A DNA stretch of 64,000 bases, taken from assembly GCA_037576195.1 (NCBI GenBank), contig CM075103.1, positions 4,588,001-4,652,000 on the forward strand, read 5' to 3'. The position numbers were made by a program, and so were the translations under genes. The notes beneath the pieces were generated by a model that made no database searches, had not been told where the DNA came from, and saw nothing but the letters and a program-made list of their open reading frames with translations. How positions within the stretch are numbered: the stretch's first letter is position 1; each line of letters opens with the position of its first letter. Source of the stretch: Phytoseiulus persimilis. Lineage: Eukaryota; Arthropoda; Arachnida; Mesostigmata; Phytoseiidae. Positions 40,091-51,079 of this stretch are shown one piece after another.

Positions 40091-42446
40091 ATCGTCATCG
40101 ATGGAAATCTCCCGAACTCCCAAGCTCAAGTCATGACCTACCAGAGTTGACGTGCATCGAATGCCCGAAGACAACCGGTTGCGACGTTGGGAAATGGAGG
40201 GGAGAACGTGGGAACAACTGAAATCCGAATTCGTTTGTTGACGATTCAGCGAGGGAAATCACAAAGACAAACAGTTGACTGTTGATCTTCAGCGATGCTC
40301 TCGAATTCCATGAGTACCGAGCCAACAAGCGCTATCAAAGCATTCACTGACTTTGATTCGAGTGCCTCTGCACCAACATGGGTCCCGGACTGTTTGTTCC
40401 CTGCATGGGCACACAACGCATAACGAAATCTTGGCACATTCACTACGCGAGCTCTCGGAGGCGACCATGACCCCGGAGTTCATGGTATCATGGGCCATGC
40501 GTCGGCGGTGGACGATGGGCATCATTGATATTTTGATTTTCGAGGAGAATGAATGAATTTTGAGCCGGAAACTTGGTCCGCGCTCGCTTCGACTCCATAC
40601 GGACATGCGTGTCGCGGAGGCTCAATGAGCTTCTTGTGACACGACAATGGGGACGAGGCGGACCGCGATCTATCTATGTTCTCGTATACGAGCTGAACGC
40701 GCGGGAAAACGCCGCCGACTAAGGTAACACTCCCCCAGGGTCCAAACTCTTCTCCGCGTCTCTCAAGGGGAGAGTTGCCCTTGAAGAGAGACTCGTTCAG
40801 ACTCGGACGAAAAAGGGCGTCAGTGTTGGTGCAAGCCAAGCACAACGCTCCGCTCCACGAGAAGATGCCGGATCGGCACTTGAAGAGATCCTCAATCGAA
40901 CGGGAGCCGACAGGACACTGAGCCTCGCAAACGTTCATTACTGAGTTCTCCTCAAGCGCCCAGCCCACGTCGAGAACGGGGAAAAAGACAATGAAGGGAC
41001 AAGCAATACAACGTGTCTCTTTCTCGGACAGAAAACATTCTGAGAGAGCGGAAACGGGACGAACATCAAGGGAAACACACAGGGCCCGACACATCTTGTA
41101 CGACAGCGATGAAAACTGAGAACTCTTTCTCGCCCTCCTTTTGAACTCACGATCCGAGGACGGCTCTATGCAGCATCGAAAGCCGAGAAGGAAGACCCTG
41201 ATTGGAAGGTTCGAAGGAGGGGAGCTCGGCAAGAAAGCTTGCTGCGCAGGAGGAGGGAAGAAAACAAGAGTGAAAAAGCATTCGATTCCACAAACGCCGA
41301 GATCCCGAAGAGCGTGACCATGCTAATTGCGTAAATGAGCCCGGCTCTCGCCCGGGACATCTGTGCTGAGACATTTCCCCACGCCATATTTAGCATGGGA
41401 GTTCTCGCGGCGGCGCGGAGCACTCGACCGCGATATTCCTCTACTCCTAGTTGGCCCCTGCCTTCCCAGAACCAATCTGGGTTCCTGCTGCTGCCGGGCG
41501 AGTCGGAGAGCCAGCTGCGTCACGTCGAGTGTGGTGGATCTCGCATGTCCAACGGTGGTTCCAAGTGGTGCGATCGGAGCAAAGTTTGATTTTCGAGTAA
41601 TCCCTCATCGCTCTCCTCGCTCCGTTTCCGGACCAAGTTTGATCTTTGTCATCTTCATCGCCATAGATCCTTCCAGAATCCCAAGTCAACGGGAGCTGGT
41701 GCTCAGAAACGCATCTCGCGCTGCCGAGGTAAACGTTTCGTTCTCTAGCCATTCACGAGTGAGGGTGGGGTCTCAATCGTAACGAGTAGCTAGGGTTTCA
41801 TCGAACTCACCAACTGGGTTTCACAGGGCTGATGGAACGACCGGTCACACGCGTCGTAACACTCAATCCCTGCTCTGAGAAATGACTCGGGCAACGGTCG
41901 CGTCAGTATTCCCGATAGATATGACCTTGTCTCCGAAAACCAGTCTACTGCTCCGGTAGGTCACCGTTGACCGATGGTCGCGGCCGACGTGAAAGGCTCC
42001 CCAAGGGCGGGCTCTTTCTGCTGCCGTAACAACTCGCTCAACTTGCGCTTCGCATTGTCTCCTGTTGCTTATTGTCCTTCATTGTCGCCGTGAATGTCGA
42101 AGAGCCCCGTTGTTGTTTATTGTTGTCGAGCGGCACAGCGGACTCACCATCATCACAAGGCTTTCATGATCACCTTTCGTGTTTGGCCAGGGACTCGCTC
42201 GTAGCAACGGCTGTCCGTTGAAGCGTATCTCTTTGGTGGCGCCAGGATGCCGCACGGCGCAACCTAACGTCGGCGTCCGCTCGACCGGTCGGATCGCCCG
42301 TCGAACCGGTCTACTCCGGCCCACGGCGAGAGATGTGGGTCCGACTAGCCGAGTGGCAGTTCATTCATGGCACACTTCATAAATCTCTCGCGTTTTCCTC
42401 CTCCACGCTCTTCACTGCTCCGGGGAGCGAGCGAGCTGACGGGGCG

Positions 42447-42457
42447 CCCCCCCCCCC
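42447..42457. repeat. C11 homopolymer
   Basis: Eleven C are followed by tcccccgg, in a short very GC-rich patch. Confidence 0.8.
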
Positions 42458-43169
42458 TCCCCCGGCCTCGCCCTCAGAGCCGAGCCGGGGGCGCTCCTTG
42501 TCGATGTGAGCGAACAGAAGAGACGCATTGTACTCATACTTCAGGCCCACAACAGAGTAGCAGCCGCGCCGGCGTCTGCTGGGGTTCGAGCAGGGAGTGC
42601 TGCTGTTTTTGCCCACGCCTGGTTATAAAGCTCGCCGGGCATGCACATAAAACTCGGATGAAGAAAAATGTATGTTTGTCGGTCGCGTTCTCCGCCAGGT
42701 ATCGCCGGTGCGCAACAACCGCCGGAGCAAATGACCTGAATTGAATCCCGTCCGCTCTCCGGGAGAATCTGCAAAACAGAGATGGAAGGGACACGTTGCA
42801 CTCGAGCCCTGGCAGAGGTGTGGCCGGCCGAGAGGCCGCTGCTCCAAGATCGATGTTGCTGTGTGAGGTTTGCCTGCCAATCCACTCGGGGAAAACGCGA
42901 CAGCGGTGGCGATGGTGGCTCCGCAGTGGGTACTAGCCACCAAGGCGTCCCGAGAGTGAGCAGAAGAGGAGACGAGCCAGCCTTGAGTTGTCGTTCGAGC
43001 AATCTTGGAATATTGCCTTTACTTCGGAACATCGACCACGTCGACGGCAACAACGACACCGACATCAGCATCACCGAATCTCCGATCTGACGGTCCAAGC
43101 GTCGGTCGCACTTGAAGAGACATGTGGCAGACACGTCGGCGGTTGACGCTCACGTGCCTCGGTCAATCG

Positions 43170-43179
43170 CCCCCCCCCC
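43170..43179. repeat. C10 homopolymer
   Basis: Ten C are followed by tcctcttt. No frame of interest crosses it. Confidence 0.8.
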
Positions 43180-44181
43180 TCCTCTTTCTAAAATCAATGA
43201 ATGAACGATAGCTTTTCTGTGCGACGCGGGTTCTGGAGCTCCAACGGTGCCGCCGAAATCGATTTCGGTTCCGTCGGAAATGAACTCGCAAGCTTTCCCG
43301 CTAAAGTAGACGACTTTCGTCGGCGAACGCCCCCGCCGCCGGAGCTTCCTCTCATCGAATGATCAGGCCATCAAGGTGTGGGAGGATTGATATCATGGAT
43401 AGCGAACAACAGGGATTCCCGACTCGCTCCAAACAAACGTTCCCGTTGCCTTGCAGAACAAGGAGACAGCTGAGGAATCATCCTCTCTGTCGACTCGGGG
43501 TTTTATTGCCTCATTTCTGGAATTTTTGGAATTCTCCGAATGTCTCAGGACTCCGAGGAAGCGAGAATGAAATTCCTCATCCGCCGAGGAATGTCCAGGA
43601 CTTGAAGTTTCAGTTCTTCCCGCAGTTGTCGGCTAAATCGTCTTTGGAGGCTCTTTCCAGGAGTGCCACTCGAAGTAACGATTAACGGCTCGACCACCGC
43701 GCTGGCCCGCGAAACCACATCGAATTCGTTTCACTAGAATTTGGAACAAAGGTTCGAGATATTGGTTCAGACTCTGATTCCCAATTCGAACACGATCGAA
43801 TGTTTGCAGAACAACGGTTGAGGGAGCACAGGAACCGCCAAGACCATCCGTCTGAGTGAAGGGTTTGTCCAGTTGATGAGGAGAAGATCAAATTGAATCG
43901 TGGAATGGATGGCTCAGCCTGAGGATTCCGGACCAGGTCGATGCCAAAACAGACTTTCTCTCCAACGGAACCCGGCTAGGAGGACACGGCGAGTCTGTTC
44001 GATCTGTTCGGTGAAGTGGGTTGTTCTCCTGCGACTGAGGAAATCAACGGAGACGGAATCGCAGGTATTTCCCTCTTCGTTGCTCTATGGAAATTTCCTT
44101 GAAGCCATCCGCACACTCTCAGTCTCCGAACGCTCCGTGCTCGCTCGAGGAGAATAATGCGGAATCGTCGGGAGGACGGGA

Positions 44182-44193
44182 GGGGGGGGGGGG
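44182..44193. repeat. G12 homopolymer
   Basis: Twelve G lie in a longer G-rich patch (to about 44210) that could form a G-quadruplex on the plus strand. Confidence 0.8.
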
Positions 44194-45261
44194 CGAGGGG
44201 GAGGGGGTCCCGAGACCCTTAAACGTCCCTACTTTCTCATTTCCGTCCACCGAGACGGCTCGGGGAGCCGGATTGAAGAGTGCCGCCGCTTCCCAGCGAA
44301 CAAAAACTGTCTCAGGACAACGCAGCGTCCCACTGTTAAATTACATCGAACCCAGGGAGCCGACAGAACGGCGAGGAAATGAGTGGCGGTGAGGAGAGCA
44401 CCACAACCAGTCGGTTGGTTTGTCTGGGGTCGGTTGATTTTTATGAGGCATCTGCCTCACCATCAATCTTTCTCAGAGCTGGATGCATCATACTGCCTAC
44501 ATATACCTCCAACGAGCGGGTGAGCCTTCGAAAGCCTTCGCAATCATCTCGTGAATTCTCTCACGAGTCGGGTTGTTTGAGAAATTTCCGACCAAATGAC
44601 TTTGTACAGTGAATATGAATATTATGGAGCCTCCGAATCGTTATCTCTCTATTTCATCGATGTCGGCTCGAATAGATGGCCTGCTTCCAGGAGAATGGGA
44701 AATATTGCTCCTATCTTTCACCCCGTCCAAGGCGTGCACTTCAATCAAAGACCATATGGATGATGTGGACAATATTCCTGGAAAACTCGAATCATCCACC
44801 GTTGTCAATATTCTGCGCTGTCAGTTTTCAGATACCCTTCCGGATCGAGTCTTTCGCAAAATTCCCATCCGGTCGTTGCTGTTCCTTCCCGCCTCTTGTA
44901 TGTTTGGAGCGTGATGGAAGATTCCCCTCCGGAACTCCCGCAGAAGGATTGTTCCGTTCAGGGTACGGTTCACCTAGAGGGATCACCACAGGGAGCCGGA
45001 ATTTACATATGCAACAACTTGACACACCTACTCCACCCTGTCGCGTGTACTTCTGGCTCGTTTTCATCTGGGCTTCAGGAATTCAAGGTTTCGTCGGAAG
45101 GCCAGGAAAAATGCACGCTGCGAACGAACCGCGCTGGAATGATCTAGGAGTACGATCGTAGCTACGGATCGAGTGCCCTGCCACATACCTTTTATACACA
45201 TGCGCATGCATATGTATCTCGATGACGACGTTTGTGTCTGACTGTCCGTTCGTTTGCCTCC

Positions 45262-45278
45262 ATGGATGGATGGATGGT
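45262..45278. repeat. (GGAT)n run
   Basis: About four GGAT units lie 420 bp past the stop of the TMEM200-like gene, possibly within its 3' UTR. Confidence 0.7.
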
Positions 45279-45699
45279 TCGTCGCTTGTTGCAATTTCTG
45301 CTTTTTGAGGCGGGATGTATGGAAGATGAGCGAACGGAACGAGTGTTCAACTGAAGGGTGAATTACCCATCTCATTCCGCGGGTGGAACGATCATCCAAG
45401 AAAAGAACTTCAATCAATCACGACAGCCACCGAGATGTGTTCGTTCGCCTCTCCCGGCTCAACCTCATCGCGACCCTGCCATGGTGGCCGCTGCCGCCGC
45501 CGCTTGCGTCGCCGTCCGCGTACCGGTCTCCGTCGGGAGGATCGATTGACGTTGGATGAAGCCACGGACGGACGCGCGGGGCTCGCGGATGAGCAGGGTG
45601 AGTTGCTAAGTCTTTTCCAGGTTGCGGCCCGTCCCAGCTTCGAGAGCGCTGGCGTCATTGCCGCGGGCGTCCTTCTCAGCCGGCGGGCCGGGCGAGAAC

Positions 45700-48066
45700 T
45701 CAGCTGTTCGCGTTGCTACTCGCCGCCGCCCGACCTGATGACGGCGAGATTCGTTGTTGTGATGTCGGAGCAGTAGTCGGAGCCAGCTTGCCATTGAGTC
45801 CTCGCGAATTTTCCGCGACGGTGGCAGCCTGCCGGAGCAGAGGAAAGCGCCGATCGAACGAAGGTTGCGATCCCGCTCCTCCAGAAGCCGACGCCGGTGC
45901 CGACGCCGGTGCCGACGACTTGGAGTCCGAATCCCTCCCCGAGAGGTCATCGTCCTCCTCCTCGGCGAGTAGCGGAGTGACTTCCTGCGAGTCCTCATTG
46001 CTCGTGGTTCGACTATTGCTCACCTGCATTCTGAAGTTGCCGGAGCTGTTGTTGTTGTTGTTGTTGTTGTTCATCAGGGCGGTGCTGGCGGTGTTGTTGA
46101 ACGAAGTTCTTTTCTTCATCAAGAACGCTGGGGAAACCGAATGCCTGTCCGAGGATTTCGAGGAAAAGTCCCGCAACACTATGTCTGAATTGGCTGTCTG
46201 AATGTCGTTCTCACTGGTTGATATCGAAGAAAGTCCATCACTTTCCATGGAGGCGAACAGTTTCGAAGATAACTGCATCCTCAGAGACACCGGTAGACGA
46301 TTGAGGTACATGTCCAGGTGCAGACCCGAAGACGTGGAGGCCGATCGGCTCATGTAGAATGACTTGGATGACGAAGGGGTATCACAACCGTCCGGATCCA
46401 AGATCTGGAGATCCGTGGGTGACGGGATGAACGTCGTTTCGTACTGGGGACTTAGAAGAAAATTCGTGCAAGTCGAAGATGTCGAGAGCGACGGAGCGGG
46501 GCGCATTTTGAATGGGGGAGTAGCCCCTGTTCGCGTGTGCAACGGGATCAGATTCAAAGAACTCGGTGGAACGCTGACGCTGCTGCTGCTGCTGTTGCTG
46601 CTGTCGCTATAAGGCTGGCTGATCTGAGAGTTCCGCGCCGACGGCCCGGCCATGTTGAGGGCGCTCGACGCCGGCTGCTGTTGTTGGCTGAAGTATCGGG
46701 CCATCCCGACCGGGCAGGTCCACACGCCTCCAGACGACATCTGAGGTAACGAGATCTGGGAGGCCGGCGTCGAACAGCCCGACACGGAGCTCAGATCCGG
46801 CCCTGCTGCAGCCGAAAGAGCTGATCCCGCCAGGAAGCGATCCGGATAATAGGGATCGGTCGAGTAGCAATCGGGACCAGCTCCTGCGCTAGCCGTCTGC
46901 TTCTGGAGCAGCTGTTGACTGGAGCCCTCGGCTGCAGGTGGCTTGGCCTTGCTTCTGCTGCTCGTTCTTTTCATTATGTCGGTGCTCACACTGTTGCGAT
47001 GAGAATCCGATGCTGATGATCTTGTAGGCACTATTACGGTTGTCTTGGACCCCACCACTGCTGATGACTTTCGCCTTTCTCCAGCCACACCGGAATTGTT
47101 CGTCGTAGTTCCTACAGCTGTGCTTGCTGTACTTCTATGCTTCGATGTTTGCTGGTCATGAGTGCCGACCTTGCTCAGCGACGTCGGTCCACGTGCGACG
47201 CTCGTGCCGTTCGTGAGGCTATTCACAGATGATCCGCTCCTGGGATCGGCCTGCAGTTGTAAACCGTTGTTGCTATTGTTACTAGTTGGCATATTCGCTG
47301 TCGCGGCTATCAACTGCTTAGTGGTGCTGTTGTTCAACGACGTGCTGCTGCCGCCGCCGCTGTCGCCGCCCCCGTTGCCCAGCAGAGGCTGCTGCTGTTG
47401 GGGTTGCTGTATGACGACGGTGGGGTTGTCGGTGCCCGGCGGGGGCGGCGACAGCAGTGGCGGCTTCGGTCTACGCCTTCCCTTGGGAGGTAGCGGCAGT
47501 ATGGGAACTAGAGCTTCTCCAATAGACGGTCTCTTTTCGTCCACAGGAACCACCCTGTGGTGGTGGTCTTTCACTCCAAACGTCAACACGCAGGCGGCCA
47601 CGATGCAAATGCCGCCCAGGCCCATGATGGCCGGACCCGCGAACGACAGGTTGTGGAGATGATATTCCATCGAGCGGTTGACAGTGATTGTTGTTATGTT
47701 GTTGCTGCCGTCGACGATGGTGACGGAGGTCGACAGCTGCTCGGCGAGGAATCCCACTACGCACATAGCCGTCCCGATGGCGATTAGAAGCACTCCCGGC
47801 GATAGGGCCTTGGCGAACTTCCACACGCAGCCCAGAGATACGTAGGCGGGGATCAGACTATGTTGCTTTTCGTCATCTTCTTGTTGTTGCTGTTGTTTGT
47901 TGGCACTGCTATCCTTGTGTGGCGAAGAGCCGGCGGTGGTCACAGAAGCAGGCAGAGGCCCGAGGTTCACATGGGACGGCGCCCGAGGTCTTCCCGGCAC
48001 AGCGAGGGGCCCTGGTGCCCTATTCTGTTGGCGTAACTGGCGGCCGATGACAGCCGCGCTATTCAT
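45700..48066 (-). CDS. TMEM200-family (DUF2371) two-pass transmembrane protein
   Basis: This uninterrupted frame encodes 788 residues. The N-terminal 165 residues match the layout of vertebrate TMEM200A/B/C: a short basic start, the HVNL motif near residues 32-35, a hydrophobic segment at about 88-109 (SPGVLLIAIGTAMCVVGF), an extracellular-type loop with two N-glycosylation sequons (NNIT near 122, NRS near 130), and a second glycine-rich hydrophobic segment at about 142-164. The rest is a long cytosolic-type tail rich in Ser, Pro, Gln and Asn, with a poly-Gln run (58-62), an eight-Asn run, and SAP/SAS repeats near the C-terminus. Vertebrate members are about 300-620 residues, so this tail is long. 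ATG at 48066 is chosen because the start region aligns with the family. A single coding exon is assumed because the frame has no stop. The family's molecular role is not established. Family assignment is good; I see no close AATAAA downstream. Confidence 0.87.
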   Translation of the reverse strand: MNSAAVIGRQLRQQNRAPGPLAVPGRPRAPSHVNLGPLPASVTTAGSSPHKDSSANKQQQQQEDDEKQHSLIPAYVSLGCVWKFAKALSPGVLLIAIGTAMCVVGFLAEQLSTSVTIVDGSNNITTITVNRSMEYHLHNLSFAGPAIMGLGGICIVAACVLTFGVKDHHHRVVPVDEKRPSIGEALVPILPLPPKGRRRPKPPLLSPPPPGTDNPTVVIQQPQQQQPLLGNGGGDSGGGSSTSLNNSTTKQLIAATANMPTSNNSNNGLQLQADPRSGSSVNSLTNGTSVARGPTSLSKVGTHDQQTSKHRSTASTAVGTTTNNSGVAGERRKSSAVVGSKTTVIVPTRSSASDSHRNSVSTDIMKRTSSRSKAKPPAAEGSSQQLLQKQTASAGAGPDCYSTDPYYPDRFLAGSALSAAAGPDLSSVSGCSTPASQISLPQMSSGGVWTCPVGMARYFSQQQQPASSALNMAGPSARNSQISQPYSDSSNSSSSSVSVPPSSLNLIPLHTRTGATPPFKMRPAPSLSTSSTCTNFLLSPQYETTFIPSPTDLQILDPDGCDTPSSSKSFYMSRSASTSSGLHLDMYLNRLPVSLRMQLSSKLFASMESDGLSSISTSENDIQTANSDIVLRDFSSKSSDRHSVSPAFLMKKRTSFNNTASTALMNNNNNNNNSSGNFRMQVSNSRTTSNEDSQEVTPLLAEEEDDDLSGRDSDSKSSAPASAPASASGGAGSQPSFDRRFPLLRQAATVAENSRGLNGKLAPTTAPTSQQRISPSSGRAAASSNANS
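45888..45919. repeat. 12-bp tandem repeat coding the SAP/SAS run of the TMEM200-like protein
   Basis: The unit gccgacgccggt occurs about 2.7 times. On the minus strand it codes alternating Ser-Ala-Pro-Ala residues near the C-terminus of the TMEM200-like protein. The repeat keeps the reading frame, so length changes here would add or remove four residues. Confidence 0.8.
46047..46071. repeat. (GTT)n microsatellite coding poly-Asn
   Basis: This uninterrupted run of GTT triplets reads as AAC codons on the minus strand and gives the eight-Asn tract of the TMEM200-like protein. A related ctg/ttg run near 46578-46606 codes a Ser-rich stretch in the same tail. Confidence 0.85.
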
Positions 48067-50014
48067 TCCGGAATTTTACCCAGTAACGAGTGGCTCGTGG
48101 GCTCGGTCGGTTAAAAGCGGCCTGGCTTAGCCGCCCCGACTGCCCGCCGTCATCGACCCCGTAGCTCCTTCGTCCCCCCTGTGCGGCGTCTACTACGAAC
48201 AGAACTCCTGCTCTGAACTGCTCGACTCAAACTCTCCCTGCCTGCCAGCCCGCCCGCCCGCTCCCTCCTCCTCGTGCGTTTCGTCGTCGTCGTCGACGAC
48301 CTTCTCCATTTCGGCGTGCCCTCTCTGCAAGGGCTCGAAGGCTGCCCTCCTCCTGAAAACGTGCGCGCCCGGGTGCTCTACTGGAGTTCGGCGCATGCGT
48401 CCCGCCGGTCAGCCAACCCCTGCGTCTTGCCCGAGTCCTGCCTACCTTCTTCCTGGCGAGCATGCAGGACCTACATAGATCAGACAACCTATCGAGTCGC
48501 CCTGCTCGGATCTGATTGCCCCAATTTTTTAGTTCCGTGAGAGCTGCTCTGGTACGAGCCGGTTCCATTATAATCCGATTCCCTGCTCTCCTACGACGAA
48601 GGCCCAGCGCTGTTGCCGCCCCCGTTGTGGCGCCCCGTGTCCCGTCAGGAGACTGGAGACGGAAGAAAGCAACATTTCACCTCCGATAAACCTTGTTATC
48701 GTCGTCGACCGGTCAACCTTCCGGACGATTTATCAAAGACTTCACCGCTTCGCCCATCACCACCTTTCGGCCCTCTTGGAGGCGGCCTCGATTTCGGAGT
48801 CGAACGTCGAGCCATTCGTTACTCCTTCTCGCCTGCCGTATATATCGTGGATTTCGCTTGCTCCGCGTAGACGAACGGCACGCTTCATTGGATCCCTCCA
48901 TCGACCAGTGTGGTCGGTCGCCTTTCGTTGACTTGTCGAGACATGTCGTTCTCCTACGTTATTTTCTGGCCTTCTTTCGTCATCTTCGTCAAAGTCGCCG
49001 TTGCCAACGAAGCTGTCAGGGGCGGTGATCGAGCCCTCTGGGGACGAGCTGAAATTCGACAGTGAGCCGCCGCTGAACGACCGAACGACGTTGGGTTAGA
49101 GAATGCATCCATTTGTTAACGAGGGAAAGTCAGTCTGGAAAGTGGGCTTCGGATGGTTTGAGGATAATCGTAGAGCGAAGGCGTGGACAACCTCGAACGC
49201 CGCAGAACTGTGACTCTGAGGCCTGGAAGCCATGAGTTTCCACAAACTCTTGAGCGTTTCCGTCATTCTGTAGCCAGGTCGACGTTTAGGGAAGCTCCTA
49301 TTCCTCTCAGCGAGCAGATGGACTCACCCTGTGTGAATGTCTCACTCAAACAACCGCGTAGGGTGTCGCATCGCTTCTACAACATTCGCAGGGTCGTTTC
49401 CATCTCCATAAGTGGGATGAGCCTCTCCTACGCGTGCGCCCGGGGCGCCTACGCGGGCCACGTTGCCAGGACAATCGGACGTTGGAGAGACAAGTCGAAT
49501 TCTCAAAGATTTCTATTTAGGGGAGAACAAGTGGGCGTGGTGTTTGTTTCTCGAAGCCATCTGACATCAGCAGAAGAATCAGATATCCGAGGTTGCTTTC
49601 GGATTCAAATAGAGTCTCGGAGGCAGAGGCCCCGACGTTGCGTCGGAATACCGGAGAAGCGCGGAATATCACTGAAAGCATCCGACGAGACCGCCGCCTC
49701 GCTTTCTGATGGAGCTCCTCACGATACGGCGATTGATCCCTTGGTCAGAGTCCTCGAGTTTTCTCGTCCAAGGCGGGGGATCCGCCTAAGAAATGCATGT
49801 CTGCCGCAGGATAAAAAGGACTCGCGCTCGTATCAGGCCTTGCGGCGCCTTTATCGGAGTCCGTCGATAACAACACCTGGCAACACCTCCGGTCGACACC
49901 GAGCACAGGCGGAGGAATCGCTCTCGGCTCGATCCCGCATCGGCCTGAGGGACGGTTCGGTGTTTGTGTACGAGTGTTTCTTTTGTTCTTCCTCGTGGCG
50001 AGATGACCTAATAT
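48067..50014. other. Upstream region of the TMEM200-like gene
   Basis: The DNA from 48100 to 48650 is GC- and CpG-rich, with cccgcccgcccg and a (TCG)n run at 48281-48300, and probably holds the 5' UTR or promoter. GATATATAC on the minus strand at about 48838-48846 is a possible TATA element. A plus-strand frame at 49183-50022 opens at GTG and resembles nothing known. Confidence 0.4.
48281..48300. repeat. (TCG)n triplet run
   Basis: Five TCG units pass into gacgac. The run lies about 220 bp upstream of the TMEM200-like start, within the GC-rich region. Confidence 0.75.
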
Positions 50015-51079
50015 TCAAATGAGCCGATAAGGAAGCGCGTATCGGCACCGGAAATAAAACTGAGCACATATTCTGCGAAAGCCGCCTCCGGACCCACCCG
50101 AAACTCGAGTGGGAAGCGGAATTCCCTCCACCAGACTGCTCGAGAGGCATACACCAACGACGGGCTTGTGCGTTATTTCGTTGTCATGCATCACTACTTC
50201 GCGCTGTCTGCCCGAGCCAGCTGACCGCCAGAGAGGCGACGCGGTTACTTTGTCCTCATAACTGAGGGCTGGGAACGCCGGGAGAGGAAAAAACAGGAAG
50301 GATGCAGCCAACAGTGACTCGTCCGCTGCTGGAGGAAACGAACGAACGGCGGAACGCTCGTCGCGCACCCGTTCGACTTTCGTTTCAGTCACGCACTCAC
50401 ATCGCTCTTCGTCGGTGCTCAGAACAGAGACTGAGAGAAGACAGCGTGGTTCTTTGCCGAGACGAAAGCGCAAACACCAGTGGAGGCGTGGATTTAGAGC
50501 CGAACAACAGTTCAGCTTACAGGGTTCTCCATCCGGTGGTGCGGACGAGCCAGTGATTGAAATCCATGTCTCAGGCGAACATTGACGAGATCGCGAGTGA
50601 TCCCTCTCGCGACGATGATCCTCACAGTGTCTCCCGAGATGGAACGAAAATGTTCGGAGTCCCGCATCCCTGGGAAATCCGTTGTTGAGCATTGAGGCCG
50701 TTGAAGAAATGAGGAGGATTTGCCAAGAGTTGATTTTGTGTCGCTCCGAGACGCAAGCCAGATGATCCTGGGTATTATTCAACCAATCTGAGAGAAAGTC
50801 CAACCCGAAACTCCGGGCCCCGACCGAGGAAGAGGAAACTCGTCCTCTAGGGCTGGCACTCGAAGCGTTTCCCGATAATTCGGCGCCGTGTGCCGCGCAG
50901 TGACGGAATTCATCGAGAGAGGCAATATTATTATCATCGCCATTTTGAGGGCCGCGGAACAATCGAGACTCCGAGGCGGAAGCTCTCTCGGAGCGGGTCC
51001 CGTTGATCGCTGATACGAAGACTCCTGGGAGGGAAATAGCTCCGAGAGGCTTGTTCCCTCCGTGCGCTGTCGACGACAT
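50015..51079 (-). CDS. Unassigned 354-codon open frame
   Basis: This ATG-started frame begins MSSTAHGGNKPLG and stays open for 354 codons. That is longer than expected by chance at this base composition, roughly well below one such frame in 64 kb. The product is rich in Ser, Arg and Cys, as are the chance frames here, with one hydrophobic patch near residues 263-281. I recognise no domain. It lies between the regucalcin and TMEM200-like genes on the same strand, with no promoter or AATAAA that I can assign. It may be a lineage-specific gene or a chance frame. Confidence 0.2.
   Translation of the reverse strand: MSSTAHGGNKPLGAISLPGVFVSAINGTRSERASASESRLFRGPQNGDDNNIASLDEFRHCAAHGAELSGNASSASPRGRVSSSSVGARSFGLDFLSDWLNNTQDHLACVSERHKINSWQILLISSTASMLNNGFPRDAGLRTFSFHLGRHCEDHRRERDHSRSRQCSPETWISITGSSAPPDGEPCKLNCCSALNPRLHWCLRFRLGKEPRCLLSVSVLSTDEERCECVTETKVERVRDERSAVRSFPPAADESLLAASFLFFPLPAFPALSYEDKVTASPLWRSAGSGRQREVVMHDNEITHKPVVGVCLSSSLVEGIPLPTRVSGGSGGGFRRICAQFYFRCRYALPYRLI

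Larger units (their letters stand above)
33501..45699. other. 12-kb block without a recognisable gene, downstream of the TMEM200-like gene
   Basis: It contains the polypurine tract at 34260-34475, several poly-C/poly-G runs (35960, 42447, 43170, 44182) and the hairpin at 40065-40090. A cysteine-rich minus-strand frame lies at 40522-41232 (see findings). The nearest AATAAA on the minus strand downstream of the TMEM200-like stop is at 43502-43507, about 2.2 kb away, so the 3' end of that gene is unplaced. Confidence 0.5.

Noticed and set aside
47162..47662. 166-codon plus-strand frame inside the TMEM200-like gene
   Set aside because: Antisense shadow of the low-complexity coding sequence; its Leu/Pro runs mirror the Ser/Gly codons.
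49183..50022. 279-codon plus-strand frame
   Set aside because: It opens at GTG; the first ATG leaves about 234 codons. No family resemblance and no promoter.
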